Source: Cryobacterium psychrophilum
GTDB lineage: Bacteria; Actinomycetota; Actinomycetes; Actinomycetales; Microbacteriaceae
DNA: 64,000 nucleotides
Assembly: GCF_004365915.1 (NCBI RefSeq)
Contig: NZ_SODI01000001.1
Coordinates: forward strand, 1,488,001-1,552,000
Direction: 5' to 3'
The position numbers were made by a program, and so were the translations under genes. Of this stretch, positions 22,025 through 29,934 are shown piece after piece. The notes under the pieces are model-generated. The model made no database searches. It worked only from the letters and a program-made list of their open reading frames with translations, and had not been told where the DNA came from. Every line of letters starts with the position of its first letter. Position 1 is the stretch's first letter.

Positions 22025-23275
22025 TCAGCGGGCGTCGTAGCGGGCCAGGGCGTCGGCATCCGTGGCGTGGGTCATGGCGCGCCTGGCATTGTCGAGGGCG
22101 ATGACCGGGTCGGCCTCTGCCTCGGCGAGCGCCAACTGCCGCTCCGCCTCTGAGAGCCGGGTGCGGGCGCCTGCCTGCACGCGGCTCCGGTTCCCGCCAA
22201 TGAAGTCGCGGGTGAGTGAGATCTGACCACGTGCCGTGAGCAGCGCCCCCGCGAGCGCGGTGCGGGCGTTCTCCAGACGCAGCTGGCGGTTGCGCGCCTC
22301 GGAGCGCATGACGTCGAGCCCATCCATGACCTCACGTAGGCGGGCCAGGTCCACGGCCGGATCGCTCAGCCGGTCGGGCCCACCCAACTGGGCGAGCACC
22401 CGGGTGGCCTCCGCAACCACCCGGTTGAGGTTGGCGCTGGTGTCGGCCTCATCGTGGGAATCGCGCAGCCCGCGCGCCTCGGTGAGCTCGATCGCCGCGG
22501 CATCCGTCGCCCGGCCGAGGTTGGCGAAGCCGATGTGCAACTCGTCTTCCCCGCTTTCGATGGCGTCGAGCAGCTGCGTAGCGGTGAACAGGCCATGTTC
22601 GGCGGCGCTCATCTGCTCGCCCACCGGTTCGCCCGCGGTGAGCCGCGCCGCGGCGCTGGCGGCGGCCTCGCGAGCGTCGTCGAGAGCTGCCTGGGCCCTG
22701 GCCACGTTGGTGCTGATGGGCGCGAGGGCGTGCGCGGTGTAACTCAGGCCAAGGCGGTCAATGCTTCGCGCACCGTTCTTCACGCGGTCCGCTGACCGGT
22801 CGAGCCGACGCACCAGCTGGTCAAGCGCCTGCGGTGCGGTGCGTTCCACGCCGCGTTTCTTATCGAAGTTGCGGGTCTGAGCCACGAGGCGTTGGGTGGC
22901 CTCGTCGGCCACGGCGCGAATCTTCTCATTCCATCGATGAATTTCCGCTGCCGCATCCGGTTCGACGTCATCGAGTTTCTGCTGCAGGGCGAAGGCCTCC
23001 GTGAGCTGACGGCGGGACAGGGTGAGCGCTGCGGCAAACTCGCGCGTGGCGTTCTCGCCGAACTGGGCGATGGCGAAACCGAGCTCGTTCGTGGCGTCTT
23101 GCACGAGGTCATCCGCGCGAACGAGGCTGATCGAGGCGGACCGCACGAGCTCAGCGGCGGCGTCGCTCTCCAGTCGCAGGCGGGTGCGGGTGCGACGACG
23201 GGCGAGGCCAACGAGCACGGCTATGCCGACGAGGACGAATCCTAAAACCACCAATGAGGGCAAGAAAACGTCCAT
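22025..23275 (-). CDS. Membrane-anchored coiled-coil protein of unknown function
   Basis: The product is 416 aa. One N-terminal membrane helix (FLPSLVVLGFVLVGIAVLVGLA) is followed by basic residues (RRRTRTRLRL), giving a cytoplasmic body. The rest is almost wholly helical, Ala-, Arg- and Glu-rich with heptad-like spacing, and contains no catalytic motif. It looks like the C-terminal helical part of actinobacterial TPM-domain proteins, but with the TPM domain absent. A scaffold or envelope-organising role is possible but unproven. It is transcribed in the same direction as the EVE-domain gene upstream. Confidence 0.7.
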   Translation of the reverse strand: MDVFLPSLVVLGFVLVGIAVLVGLARRRTRTRLRLESDAAAELVRSASISLVRADDLVQDATNELGFAIAQFGENATREFAAALTLSRRQLTEAFALQQKLDDVEPDAAAEIHRWNEKIRAVADEATQRLVAQTRNFDKKRGVERTAPQALDQLVRRLDRSADRVKNGARSIDRLGLSYTAHALAPISTNVARAQAALDDAREAAASAAARLTAGEPVGEQMSAAEHGLFTATQLLDAIESGEDELHIGFANLGRATDAAAIELTEARGLRDSHDEADTSANLNRVVAEATRVLAQLGGPDRLSDPAVDLARLREVMDGLDVMRSEARNRQLRLENARTALAGALLTARGQISLTRDFIGGNRSRVQAGARTRLSEAERQLALAEAEADPVIALDNARRAMTHATDADALARYDAR

Positions 23276-23304
23276 GGGGCGAGTCTAATGAACCGGGACG
23301 GGCG

Positions 23305-23745
23305 CTAGAGGTCGTCGGCGCTGGGGCGGCGCATCTGCTGGCGAATCATCTCGAAGTCGTGGCGGGAGATCTCGAGCAGGCCCTGCCGTAGCTGGCGCCC
23401 CCAGCTCGGGTTGCCGCGAGTGAGCTCGAGCACCGACAGGAGCGGCCGAATCGACGTGGCCACGGCATGCGGGTCGTAGTCGGCGCGCCGGCGCCACGGC
23501 TGAAACTCGGTGCCGGGATCACCGATCGGGGCGACGGCGGCATCCGTTATGCGGGCGATGGCCGTGAATTCCCGCAGCACTTCGCCCTCGAACGCGGTTT
23601 TCGGTGAGTAGTACACCAGGCCGTCGGCCTCGCCCATGCCGGCGAGCGTCACGCGCGCGGCCTGGCTCGCATGGGCCATGCCCATATGAACGCCGCGCAG
23701 CACCTGCTCGCGCTGGGCGACCCCCAGCCAGAAACGAATTGCCAC
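23305..23745 (-). CDS. EVE-domain (UPF0310) protein
   Basis: The product is 146 aa, with a GTG start. The order RFWLGVAQREQVLRGV, GDGLVYYSPKT, LREFTAIARI and YDPHAVATSIRPLLSVLEL is that of EVE/UPF0310 proteins, a PUA-like fold that reads modified bases in nucleic acids. The residues after FQPWRRRADY fit the usual family core. The start codon lies only 43 bp from the divergent SRPBCC-like gene, with a 10-bp palindrome between them. Confidence 0.85.
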   Translation of the reverse strand: MAIRFWLGVAQREQVLRGVHMGMAHASQAARVTLAGMGEADGLVYYSPKTAFEGEVLREFTAIARITDAAVAPIGDPGTEFQPWRRRADYDPHAVATSIRPLLSVLELTRGNPSWGRQLRQGLLEISRHDFEMIRQQMRRPSADDL

Positions 23746-23751
23746 GTATCA

Positions 23752-23761
23752 GTTGTACAAC
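23752..23761. promoter_or_regulatory. Palindrome GTTGTACAAC in a 43-bp divergent gap
   Basis: A perfect 10-bp palindrome centred between the starts of the EVE-domain gene (minus) and the 178-aa hypothetical gene (plus). It could be a shared operator. It is short enough to occur by chance. Confidence 0.3.
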
Positions 23762-23788
23762 ATCCGGCGGGACTCCACACTAGTGAGC

Positions 23789-24325
23789 ATGCGCGTACTC
23801 CTGAAGAAGGTTCTCGATTGTGATCCGGATGCCGCCTGGCGCGCCATCCGCAGCCCCGCGGTTTTTCGAGAGGTCAGCTCGCCACTGCTCGCGGTGGACT
23901 CGCTCGAACCGGGCGGTTTCCCCACCGTGTGGCAGCCGGGCGATCACCCGGCCACGTTTCGCGCGCTCGGACTCGTTCCGATGGGCACGCAGGTGATTCG
24001 CCTCGCCGAGCAGACCGAACGGCCCGATGGGGTGCGCATCCTGCGCGACACCGGCTACGGCGTGTCAGGCGCCCTCGCGGCTGTCACGCTGTGGGACCAC
24101 CGCATGGCGATCGCGCCCGACCCGGCTGGCACCGGAAAGACGCTCTACCGCGACCAGCTGATCTTCAAGGCCGGGCTTGGCACGATCGCGCTGTGGCCGA
24201 GCTTCTGGGCGTTCTGGCAGGTGCGGATGCTGCGCCTCGAGCACCTGGCACCCACCTGGCGCCACGACGTGGGAGTCGACGCGCCCGTACCCGTGGAGAA
24301 CGACGGAGAGTACGGGCAGGCCTGA
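23789..24325 (+). CDS. Hypothetical protein, possibly SRPBCC/START-like
   Basis: The product is 178 aa from the ATG at 23789. The opening (VLLKKVLDCDPDAAWRAIRSPAVFREVSSPLLAV) has the pattern of SRPBCC lipid-binding folds, where a beta strand leads into a helix of the type CPxxxVWxxL. There is no signal peptide, and an apparent hydrophobic patch (GTIALWPSFWAFWQVRMLRL) falls in the expected long C-terminal helix. The function is unknown. Confidence 0.65.
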   Translation: MRVLLKKVLDCDPDAAWRAIRSPAVFREVSSPLLAVDSLEPGGFPTVWQPGDHPATFRALGLVPMGTQVIRLAEQTERPDGVRILRDTGYGVSGALAAVTLWDHRMAIAPDPAGTGKTLYRDQLIFKAGLGTIALWPSFWAFWQVRMLRLEHLAPTWRHDVGVDAPVPVENDGEYGQA

Positions 24326-24436
24326 GACCTGCGCCCGCTGGTTCGGTTCACCGGCGTGCGACCGGGACAATCTCCGTCAGGGGCCCACCGGGCAAACCCA
24401 TCGCGGCGGCGACGGCGCCGGCGGTAACCTGTTGGC

Positions 24437-25105
24437 ATGAGTTCTTCTCTGGGGGCATTGCAGATCGCAGACTGGCGTCGTCGCGTTTTCGGACTGTACG
24501 CGGGGGTGCGCCAACTGAGCGTGCAGAGCCCGGAGGCCGGGCATGAGCTGTGGCGATCGGGTCGGGACGAACTCTTCGCGGGGCATCCGTCATCACCGTT
24601 GCTGCCCGACGATCGAGCCGCGTTCACGGGTCTGCCCATCGCCGGCTACGACCCGGACTGGCGCTTCGAAGTGGAGGTGCACCGGGCCGATCGCCCGCTG
24701 CGCATCACCGTGGACACGGGAACAGACGGCGCCGTGCCCTTCGACCTGGTGGGAACCGTGCGATTGCCCTACCTCGGGTCGCTCGACGTGTGGCGCCTCG
24801 GCAATTACGGCGGCGGCCTGTTCCTCCCGGTCAAAGACGCGCTCGCCGGCAAGCCCGGCGGCACGTACGGCGGAGGTCGCTACCTGCTCGACACGGTCAA
24901 AGGCGCCGATCTGGGCCCCGGAGCCAACGATGACACGCTCATTCTTGACTTCAATTTTGCGTACAACCCCTCCTGCGCCTACGACCCGATGTGGGCCTGC
25001 CCGCTCGCGCAACCGGGCAACACGATCGACGTTGCCGTGCCGGTTGGTGAGCTCTACAACGGTGAGGTCTACGCCGCTCACGCATCAGATACGCACAGAT
25101 CCTGA
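24437..25105 (+). CDS. DUF1684 domain protein
   Basis: The product is 222 aa. The domain is recognisable from its C-terminal half: GGRYLLDTVKGADLG, LILDFNFAYNPSCAY and WACPLAQPGNTIDVAVPVGE. The N-terminal part has WRRRVFGLYAGVR and GHELWRSGRDELFAGHPSSPL, also typical. The function of the family is unknown. The ATG has no ribosome site, and TAACCT stands 6 bp before it, so the transcript may be leaderless. Confidence 0.85.
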   Translation: MSSSLGALQIADWRRRVFGLYAGVRQLSVQSPEAGHELWRSGRDELFAGHPSSPLLPDDRAAFTGLPIAGYDPDWRFEVEVHRADRPLRITVDTGTDGAVPFDLVGTVRLPYLGSLDVWRLGNYGGGLFLPVKDALAGKPGGTYGGGRYLLDTVKGADLGPGANDDTLILDFNFAYNPSCAYDPMWACPLAQPGNTIDVAVPVGELYNGEVYAAHASDTHRS

Positions 25106-25188
25106 CCGGCGTCCTCACGAGCGGGCGATGAGATAGTGTCGATGTGACGCTAGTCAAAGCTGTGCCCTGAAAAAAAGACGGAGGTGAC

Positions 25189-25623
25189 ATGACGGTGAAT
25201 CGCGGAACGCGACCGGATTCAATCGCTTTCGTATCCCCTCTTGTCACGTTGATCGCCCTGGTGGCCTTGCTTTTCGGCGTTTTCGCCATCCACTCGGAGG
25301 CGACCGGACAGGATATGCACATGGCGGGGTCGTCGCCGTCTGTTGCGGCGAGCGCCGCGGTCGACGCCTCAGCAGCGGCTGCCGTGAGTTTGGTCGCACC
25401 CGTCGTCGCGGCACTCTCTACCGGTTCGCACGGGGGAATGCTCGATTGCGCTCTGCTTGCCATGGCATGTGTTCTGCTGCTCGTGCTCATCGCCCTCGTG
25501 GTCCTGACCCGGTTGCCGGCCACCTACCGGCTACTCCTTGAGTCCGGTGGCAGGCCCGCCAGCATCGTCACGGTTCCCGTGCCCCGGCCCAGTCTCACCG
25601 CTCTCTCCATCCGTCGCGTTTAG
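25189..25623 (+). CDS. Small membrane protein of DUF6153 type, first gene of the copper island
   Basis: The product is 144 aa, with a strong GGAGGT ribosome site. Two membrane segments are visible (FVSPLVTLIALVALLFGVFAI and MLDCALLAMACVLLLVLIALVVL). A Met/His-containing loop (GQDMHMAGSS) and GSHGGMLDC lie outside, as expected for metal-associated DUF6153 proteins found beside DUF305 and copper genes. A copper-handling role is inferred from the neighbours. Confidence 0.75.
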   Translation: MTVNRGTRPDSIAFVSPLVTLIALVALLFGVFAIHSEATGQDMHMAGSSPSVAASAAVDASAAAAVSLVAPVVAALSTGSHGGMLDCALLAMACVLLLVLIALVVLTRLPATYRLLLESGGRPASIVTVPVPRPSLTALSIRRV

Positions 25624-25707
25624 ACCGCACTGTATCTCTGCGGCCATTTTTGGCTGCGTGCTCTGCCGTACTCACGGCCACTCGGTCTCAATCTTGACGA
25701 TGAATGG

Positions 25708-26307
25708 ATGCAAATGCTCAAATCACGTACGTATTTCGCTGGAGCCATAGCCCTGGCCGCAGCTCTCGCCCTCAGCTCGTGCGCTGGCGGCAGCGCCGCC
25801 ACGGACTCCACGACCTCCTCAGCTGAGGCCTCTTCGGCGACCTTCAATGACGCCGATGTGACGTTTGCGCAGATGATGATCCCGCACCACGAACAGGCTG
25901 TCGAGATGAGCGACGACCTGCTGGCCAAGGACGGCATCGACCAGGCGATCGTCGACCTCGCCACCGAGATCAAGGCCGCACAGGAACCGGAAATCACCCA
26001 GTTGAACGACTGGTTGACCGAGTGGGAATCAGAAGACAACAGCATGTCGGGAATGACCGACATGGACGACGGCGCTGAGGGCATGATGTCCGACGACGAC
26101 ATGATGGCTCTTCAGAACGCCACCGAAACCGACGCGGGCCGCCTGTTCCTCGAGCAGATGACGGTGCACCATGAGGGCGCTGTCGAGATGGCGCAGCTCG
26201 AAATCGACAACGGCGAGAATGCCGATGCCCGGGCCCTGGCCGAAAACATCCTCACGACACAGACGGCAGAAATCGCCGTCATGGCAGAGCTTCTCGCAAC
26301 CCTGTAG
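25708..26307 (+). CDS. DUF305 (CopM-like) lipoprotein
   Basis: The product is 199 aa. The signal peptide ends in a lipobox (LALSSCAGG), giving an envelope-anchored lipoprotein. The DUF305 four-helix module carries two metal-type motifs: FAQMMIPHHEQAVEMSDDLL and FLEQMTVHHEGAVEMAQLE. A Met/Asp-rich linker between them (SMSGMTDMDDGAEGMMSDDDMM) could bind Cu(I). Family members such as CopM bind copper outside the membrane. A second ATG 6 nt downstream is an alternative start. Confidence 0.9.
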   Translation: MQMLKSRTYFAGAIALAAALALSSCAGGSAATDSTTSSAEASSATFNDADVTFAQMMIPHHEQAVEMSDDLLAKDGIDQAIVDLATEIKAAQEPEITQLNDWLTEWESEDNSMSGMTDMDDGAEGMMSDDDMMALQNATETDAGRLFLEQMTVHHEGAVEMAQLEIDNGENADARALAENILTTQTAEIAVMAELLATL

Positions 26308-26319
26308 CGGGTCGCTCAG

Positions 26320-26359
26320 GCGGGGCAACGTCGCCGGTCATCGACCGGTGAAGCCCCGC
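26320..26359 (+). terminator. Hairpin after the DUF305 gene
   Basis: The outer stem GCGGGGC/GCCCCGC encloses an inner CCGGT/ACCGG hairpin, starting 12 bp after the stop. There is no adjacent T-run, although a TTTTTT lies about 35 bp further on. It likely separates the DUF305 unit from the peptidase operon. Confidence 0.5.
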
Positions 26360-26510
26360 GTGCGTGCCTGTTCTTATCCAAATCTCCCAAGGACTTTTTT
26401 GATGCACTTTTCACCATTTGCTCGTTTCCCTCGTGTTGCCCCGGTGCGCGCGCGTGGATAGTACCGGCCACATTGCAACCGCACCGGCAGTCCCCGGTTT
26501 GCTGCCGACG

Positions 26511-27302
26511 ATGTCTCGGCGAGATATTCGTGCCCTCGAGAACCGTATGCGCGAGAGCCGATTCGCGCCACCCCTGCCGAAGCCGGCACGAACCGCGCCG
26601 AAACGAGCATCGATTGGCCGGCAGACGGCCACCGGTGTTGCCATGGCGATGATCGCGCTCTTCACCGTGAGCGCGTCCCTCCCCGCTCTGGCTGTCTCCC
26701 CGCAAGCACCACAGGCATCGGCGCCCTCGTCGGCTGACTCTGCCGGCGAGCAAATCCTCCGCTTTTCCAGCACGGCGTCGGCGCCGATCCAACGTGACGG
26801 ATTCACCGTCACCGATGTTCCCAAACCTGCGTCATACACCGAGCTCGCCGCAAACGGCAGGTGGGCCAGCCTCGATGAGAGCCAGCTCTCCGACCTGGGA
26901 TGGGCGCTGCCCGTACTGGGCCGCGTTACCAGCCGCTTCGGCCCGCGCCCGAACAGACCGGTCGCCGGGGTCGGCGGTTACCACAAGGGAACCGACATCG
27001 CCGCTCCGTGCGGCCAGCCGGTGTTCGCGGCGACCGGAGGAACCGTTGTCCAGTCCGGCTACCAGGGCTCCTATGGCAAGTGGTTACTCATCGACCACGG
27101 AGATGGCATTAAGAGCGGATACGCCCACAACAGCACCCTCCTCGTCAACGCCGGGCAGACCGTCACCGCCGGCGAGGTCATCGCCCTGGTGGGGACCACC
27201 GGTTCGTCCAGCGGATGCCACGTACATTTTGAGACCCGTGTGGATGGAACGCACCTAAACCCGCAAACGTTCATGAGTTCCCGAGGAGTATCTCTTGACT
27301 GA
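26511..27302 (+). CDS. M23 family metallopeptidase (LytM/peptidoglycan endopeptidase type), first copy
   Basis: The product is 263 aa from the ATG at 26511 (MSRRDIRALENRMRES); an earlier TTG is in frame but less likely. A basic N-terminus leads to one membrane or signal segment (VAMAMIALFTVSASLPALA). The M23 domain holds HxxxD (YHKGTDIAAPCG), the His of GYAHNS and HxH (CHVHFE), so the zinc site is complete. These enzymes cut peptidoglycan cross-bridges or activate amidases. The C-terminus (FMSSRGVSLD) contains the ribosome site of the next gene, which starts with TTG 8 nt before the stop. Confidence 0.85.
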   Translation: MSRRDIRALENRMRESRFAPPLPKPARTAPKRASIGRQTATGVAMAMIALFTVSASLPALAVSPQAPQASAPSSADSAGEQILRFSSTASAPIQRDGFTVTDVPKPASYTELAANGRWASLDESQLSDLGWALPVLGRVTSRFGPRPNRPVAGVGGYHKGTDIAAPCGQPVFAATGGTVVQSGYQGSYGKWLLIDHGDGIKSGYAHNSTLLVNAGQTVTAGEVIALVGTTGSSSGCHVHFETRVDGTHLNPQTFMSSRGVSLD

Positions 27303-28632
27303 GCCCGCAGCAGTTGCACGCGTCATTCGTACAGGCATCGCGACGATGGCAATATTTGCCATGCTCGCTGTCGCAGCGCCGGCCAGAGCGGAGGAATACC
27401 CCACTTGGGCGGAGGTCGAGAGTTCTCGGTCATCCGAAGCCGCCAAACAGACGCAGATCAAGGCAATAACCTCACTGATCAACGGCCTGACGGCTGAAGT
27501 GGATGCTGCGCGTGCTGAGGCAGACGCGCGAGCGACCGAGTACGAGGCGGCGCAGAGCACCTTCGATGCGGCAAGCCTCAAAGCGGCGACCCTTCAAAAT
27601 AAAGCAGATGAGGCGACGGCGCTGGCTGATGTCTCTGCCGAGCAAGCCGGCCGTTTTGCGGCCCTCCTCGCCCGGTCCGGACCCGGCGACATGTCGATGA
27701 CCCTGTTCCTGGAACCAGATGAGGCGGGTGACCTGCTGAATCAGTTGGGTTCCATGAGCAAGATGACCGAGCGAATGAGCCTGGTCTATGAGACGGCAAC
27801 AGCGAACCGAAATTCCGCGACGGCCGCGACCGATCAGGCCAAAGTAGCCCAGGAAGCGCGGGGAGAATTGGCAGCTGCCGCCGAGACAGCGTTAGCTGGG
27901 GCGGTGGCCGCGAGCGACCGCGTAGAAACGGCACTCGCCGACCAACAGCAGGTGGCCGGAACACTGCAGGCGCAACTCACCGTGCTCACCGAAGATCGTG
28001 CCGCGACGGAGGCCGACTACGCCACGGGTGAAGAGGTGCGCCGTGCTGCGGAAGCCGCTGCCGCCGCTGCGCGCGCAGCCCAGGCCGCCGCCGCCGCGCG
28101 GGCAGCCCAGGCCCAAGCCCAGGCCCAAGCCCAAGCCGCCGCCGCGGCCGCGGCCGCGGCCGCAGCGTCAGCGTCCGCATCCGCCCGCCCGGCGCCACCC
28201 ACCGGCAGCAGCGCTCCCGGCAACCAGGGCTGGGTGTTGCCGGTGTACGGCTGGATCAGCTCCGCCTACGGCCCGCGCCTCAGCAGGCCGGTTGCCGGCG
28301 TCGGGGCGTTTCACCACGGCACAGACATTGCCGCCGGGTGTGGACAGGGAGTGTACGCAGCATCCGCTGGGACGGTTGTCTATGCCGGCTGGCTGGGCTC
28401 CTACGGCAAGTGGGTTCTGATTGACCATGGTGACGGCACGCAGACTGGGTACGCCCACAACAGCTCCGTGCTCGTCAACCGCGGGCAGCAGGTTTCGGCG
28501 GGGGCGACAGTCGCGCTCGTGGGGACGACCGGTGCGTCCTCGGGCTGTCACGTGCACTATGAAACACGCGTCAACGGTGCGCGTGTGAACCCACAACCCT
28601 TCATGAGTTCACGAGGAGTCACCCTTGGCTAG
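27295..28632 (+). CDS. M23 metallopeptidase with coiled coil and Ala/Gln linker, second copy
   Basis: The product is 445 aa, with a TTG start 9 nt after GAGGAG. A signal peptide ends at AAPARAEE. Residues ~40-250 form a coiled coil of the NlpD/EnvC/RipA style, including PGDMSMTLFLEPDEAGDLLNQLG. A low-complexity Ala/Gln/Arg linker follows, then an M23 domain nearly identical to that of the gene before it: HHGTDIAAGCG, GYAHNS and CHVHYE, zinc site intact. It is likely secreted and acts on peptidoglycan or regulates a hydrolase. It ends FMSSRGVTLG, again embedding the ribosome site of the next gene. Confidence 0.85.
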   Translation: MTEPAAVARVIRTGIATMAIFAMLAVAAPARAEEYPTWAEVESSRSSEAAKQTQIKAITSLINGLTAEVDAARAEADARATEYEAAQSTFDAASLKAATLQNKADEATALADVSAEQAGRFAALLARSGPGDMSMTLFLEPDEAGDLLNQLGSMSKMTERMSLVYETATANRNSATAATDQAKVAQEARGELAAAAETALAGAVAASDRVETALADQQQVAGTLQAQLTVLTEDRAATEADYATGEEVRRAAEAAAAAARAAQAAAAARAAQAQAQAQAQAAAAAAAAAAASASASARPAPPTGSSAPGNQGWVLPVYGWISSAYGPRLSRPVAGVGAFHHGTDIAAGCGQGVYAASAGTVVYAGWLGSYGKWVLIDHGDGTQTGYAHNSSVLVNRGQQVSAGATVALVGTTGASSGCHVHYETRVNGARVNPQPFMSSRGVTLG

Positions 28633-29584
28633 ATTCAGCTTGTCCCACTGCCAGGCCCGGATGCTGTCAGTGGCGCTTGTGAGTACCCTTGCCCTCGCTG
28701 GCTGCGCCACCCCAGATGCCGGGAAGGGCGCCGCTTCCGAAGAGAACGCAACGGTCAACCGCGCGTTCGAGCATGTCCACGGCCTCGGCGCCGACCCCTT
28801 GACGGGAAACACGTATGCGGCGACCCACCAAGGAGTGTGGCTCATCCCGACCGGGCGTCTCCCGGACACGTATCTCGAAGGAACGCCGCGCAGCACCACG
28901 GTCGAGCCCAGCCAGATCGCCGGCGGAGCGCAGGACACCATGGCATTCACCGTTGCCGCTCCCGGCCACCTTCTGGCGTCCGGCCACCCCGCACCGACGG
29001 AGCAGACCGACCTGAACCTGCCAAACCTTGGACTTATCTCCAGTACCGACGGTGCCAATTCCTGGACCGCCCTCTCCCTGGAGGGCGAAACGGATTTCCA
29101 TGATCTCGCCGCGGTGCCCCTGGACGAGACCTTGCGCGTCTATGGGTACGACGCCGGTGCGGGGACCATCCTGGTGAGTGATGATTCCGGCGCCACGTGG
29201 TCCACCGGAGGGGCACTGCCCCTGCGCGACCTGACGGTAGATCCGTCACGACCTGATCGGGTCTTCGCGACGACAGCCGAGGGTCTCGCGATGAGCGACG
29301 ACGCCGGTCGCACGTTTGACCTCGTGGATGGCGCTCCCGTGCTTCTGCTGGTCGAGGCCGCCGATGCCTCCGCCGGCGGGGGGTTGGTAGGAATTGACCC
29401 GCAGGGCACACTGTGGCGGCAGGAGGGCGCTGCCGGAACGTGGACAGAGGCAGGCGCAATCGACGGCCCTCCCGACGCCTTCACTTTTGTCGGCGGCTCC
29501 TCGCCCTGGATCCTCGTCGCGGTCGCCGGTGGCGTTGCTGCGAGCGATGACTATGGCCTCACCTGGACGGAACTGCTTTCATGA
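28625..29584 (+). CDS. F510_1955-type beta-propeller lipoprotein
   Basis: The product is 319 aa, with a TTG start coupled to the preceding peptidase (8-nt overlap, GAGGAG upstream). The signal peptide has a lipobox (LALAGCATP). The body has sialidase-like propeller repeats with Asp-box-type motifs: HVHGLGADPLTGNTYAATHQGVW, STDGANSWTAL, SDDSGATWST, SDDAGRTFDL and SDDYGLTWTE. The HVHGLG opening marks the F510_1955 glycosylhydrolase-like family, common near copper genes. No glycosidase activity is proven for it. Confidence 0.85.
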   Translation: MARFSLSHCQARMLSVALVSTLALAGCATPDAGKGAASEENATVNRAFEHVHGLGADPLTGNTYAATHQGVWLIPTGRLPDTYLEGTPRSTTVEPSQIAGGAQDTMAFTVAAPGHLLASGHPAPTEQTDLNLPNLGLISSTDGANSWTALSLEGETDFHDLAAVPLDETLRVYGYDAGAGTILVSDDSGATWSTGGALPLRDLTVDPSRPDRVFATTAEGLAMSDDAGRTFDLVDGAPVLLLVEAADASAGGGLVGIDPQGTLWRQEGAAGTWTEAGAIDGPPDAFTFVGGSSPWILVAVAGGVAASDDYGLTWTELLS

Positions 29585-29603
29585 TGGTCACGTCACTCAC
29601 TTC

Positions 29604-29622
29604 ATACCCCCACGGGTATAAT
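29604..29622 (+). promoter_or_regulatory. CsoR-type operator overlapping a TATAAT box
   Basis: ATACCC-CCAC-GGGTATA is a near-palindrome of the pattern bound by CsoR/RcnR-family copper sensors. Its right arm runs into TATAAT (29617-29622), so a bound repressor would block the promoter of the SHOCT-multicopper oxidase pair. A similar site is at 31449-31466. Confidence 0.65.
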
Positions 29623-29680
29623 GGGACCAGGCTGCGCAAGCCGAACGAATGAATGAATCCCAGGACGGACGGAGAATCTG

Positions 29681-29932
29681 ATGATGTGGGGAACAGCAAA
29701 TATGGGGTGGACCTGGGGATTCGGGCTGTTGGCGGTCGCGGGCGTTGCCCTGATCATCTATGTGGTCGTTCGTGCGCTCTCGAACAACACCACGGGGAAG
29801 GCCGGCCCGCCCTCGACACCGAGTCCGCCCGCGCCTACTCGCGCCCGGCTGATTCTGGATGAACGCTTCGCTCGTGGGGAACTCACCCAAGAGCAGTATA
29901 AGGATCAGCTGCGCACACTGGACGAGGGTTAG
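29681..29932 (+). CDS. Small membrane protein with C-terminal SHOCT motif
   Basis: The product is 83 aa, with GGAG seven bases before the ATG. One membrane helix (FGLLAVAGVALIIYVVVRAL) is followed by a Pro-rich linker and a SHOCT motif (LDERFARGELTQEQYKDQLRTL). It is paired with the multicopper oxidase, whose GTG follows 2 nt after the stop, and sits behind the CsoR-type site. SHOCT tails are thought to mediate oligomer contacts. A paralogue lies at 37131-37388. Confidence 0.85.
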   Translation: MMWGTANMGWTWGFGLLAVAGVALIIYVVVRALSNNTTGKAGPPSTPSPPAPTRARLILDERFARGELTQEQYKDQLRTLDEG

Positions 29933-29934
29933 CC

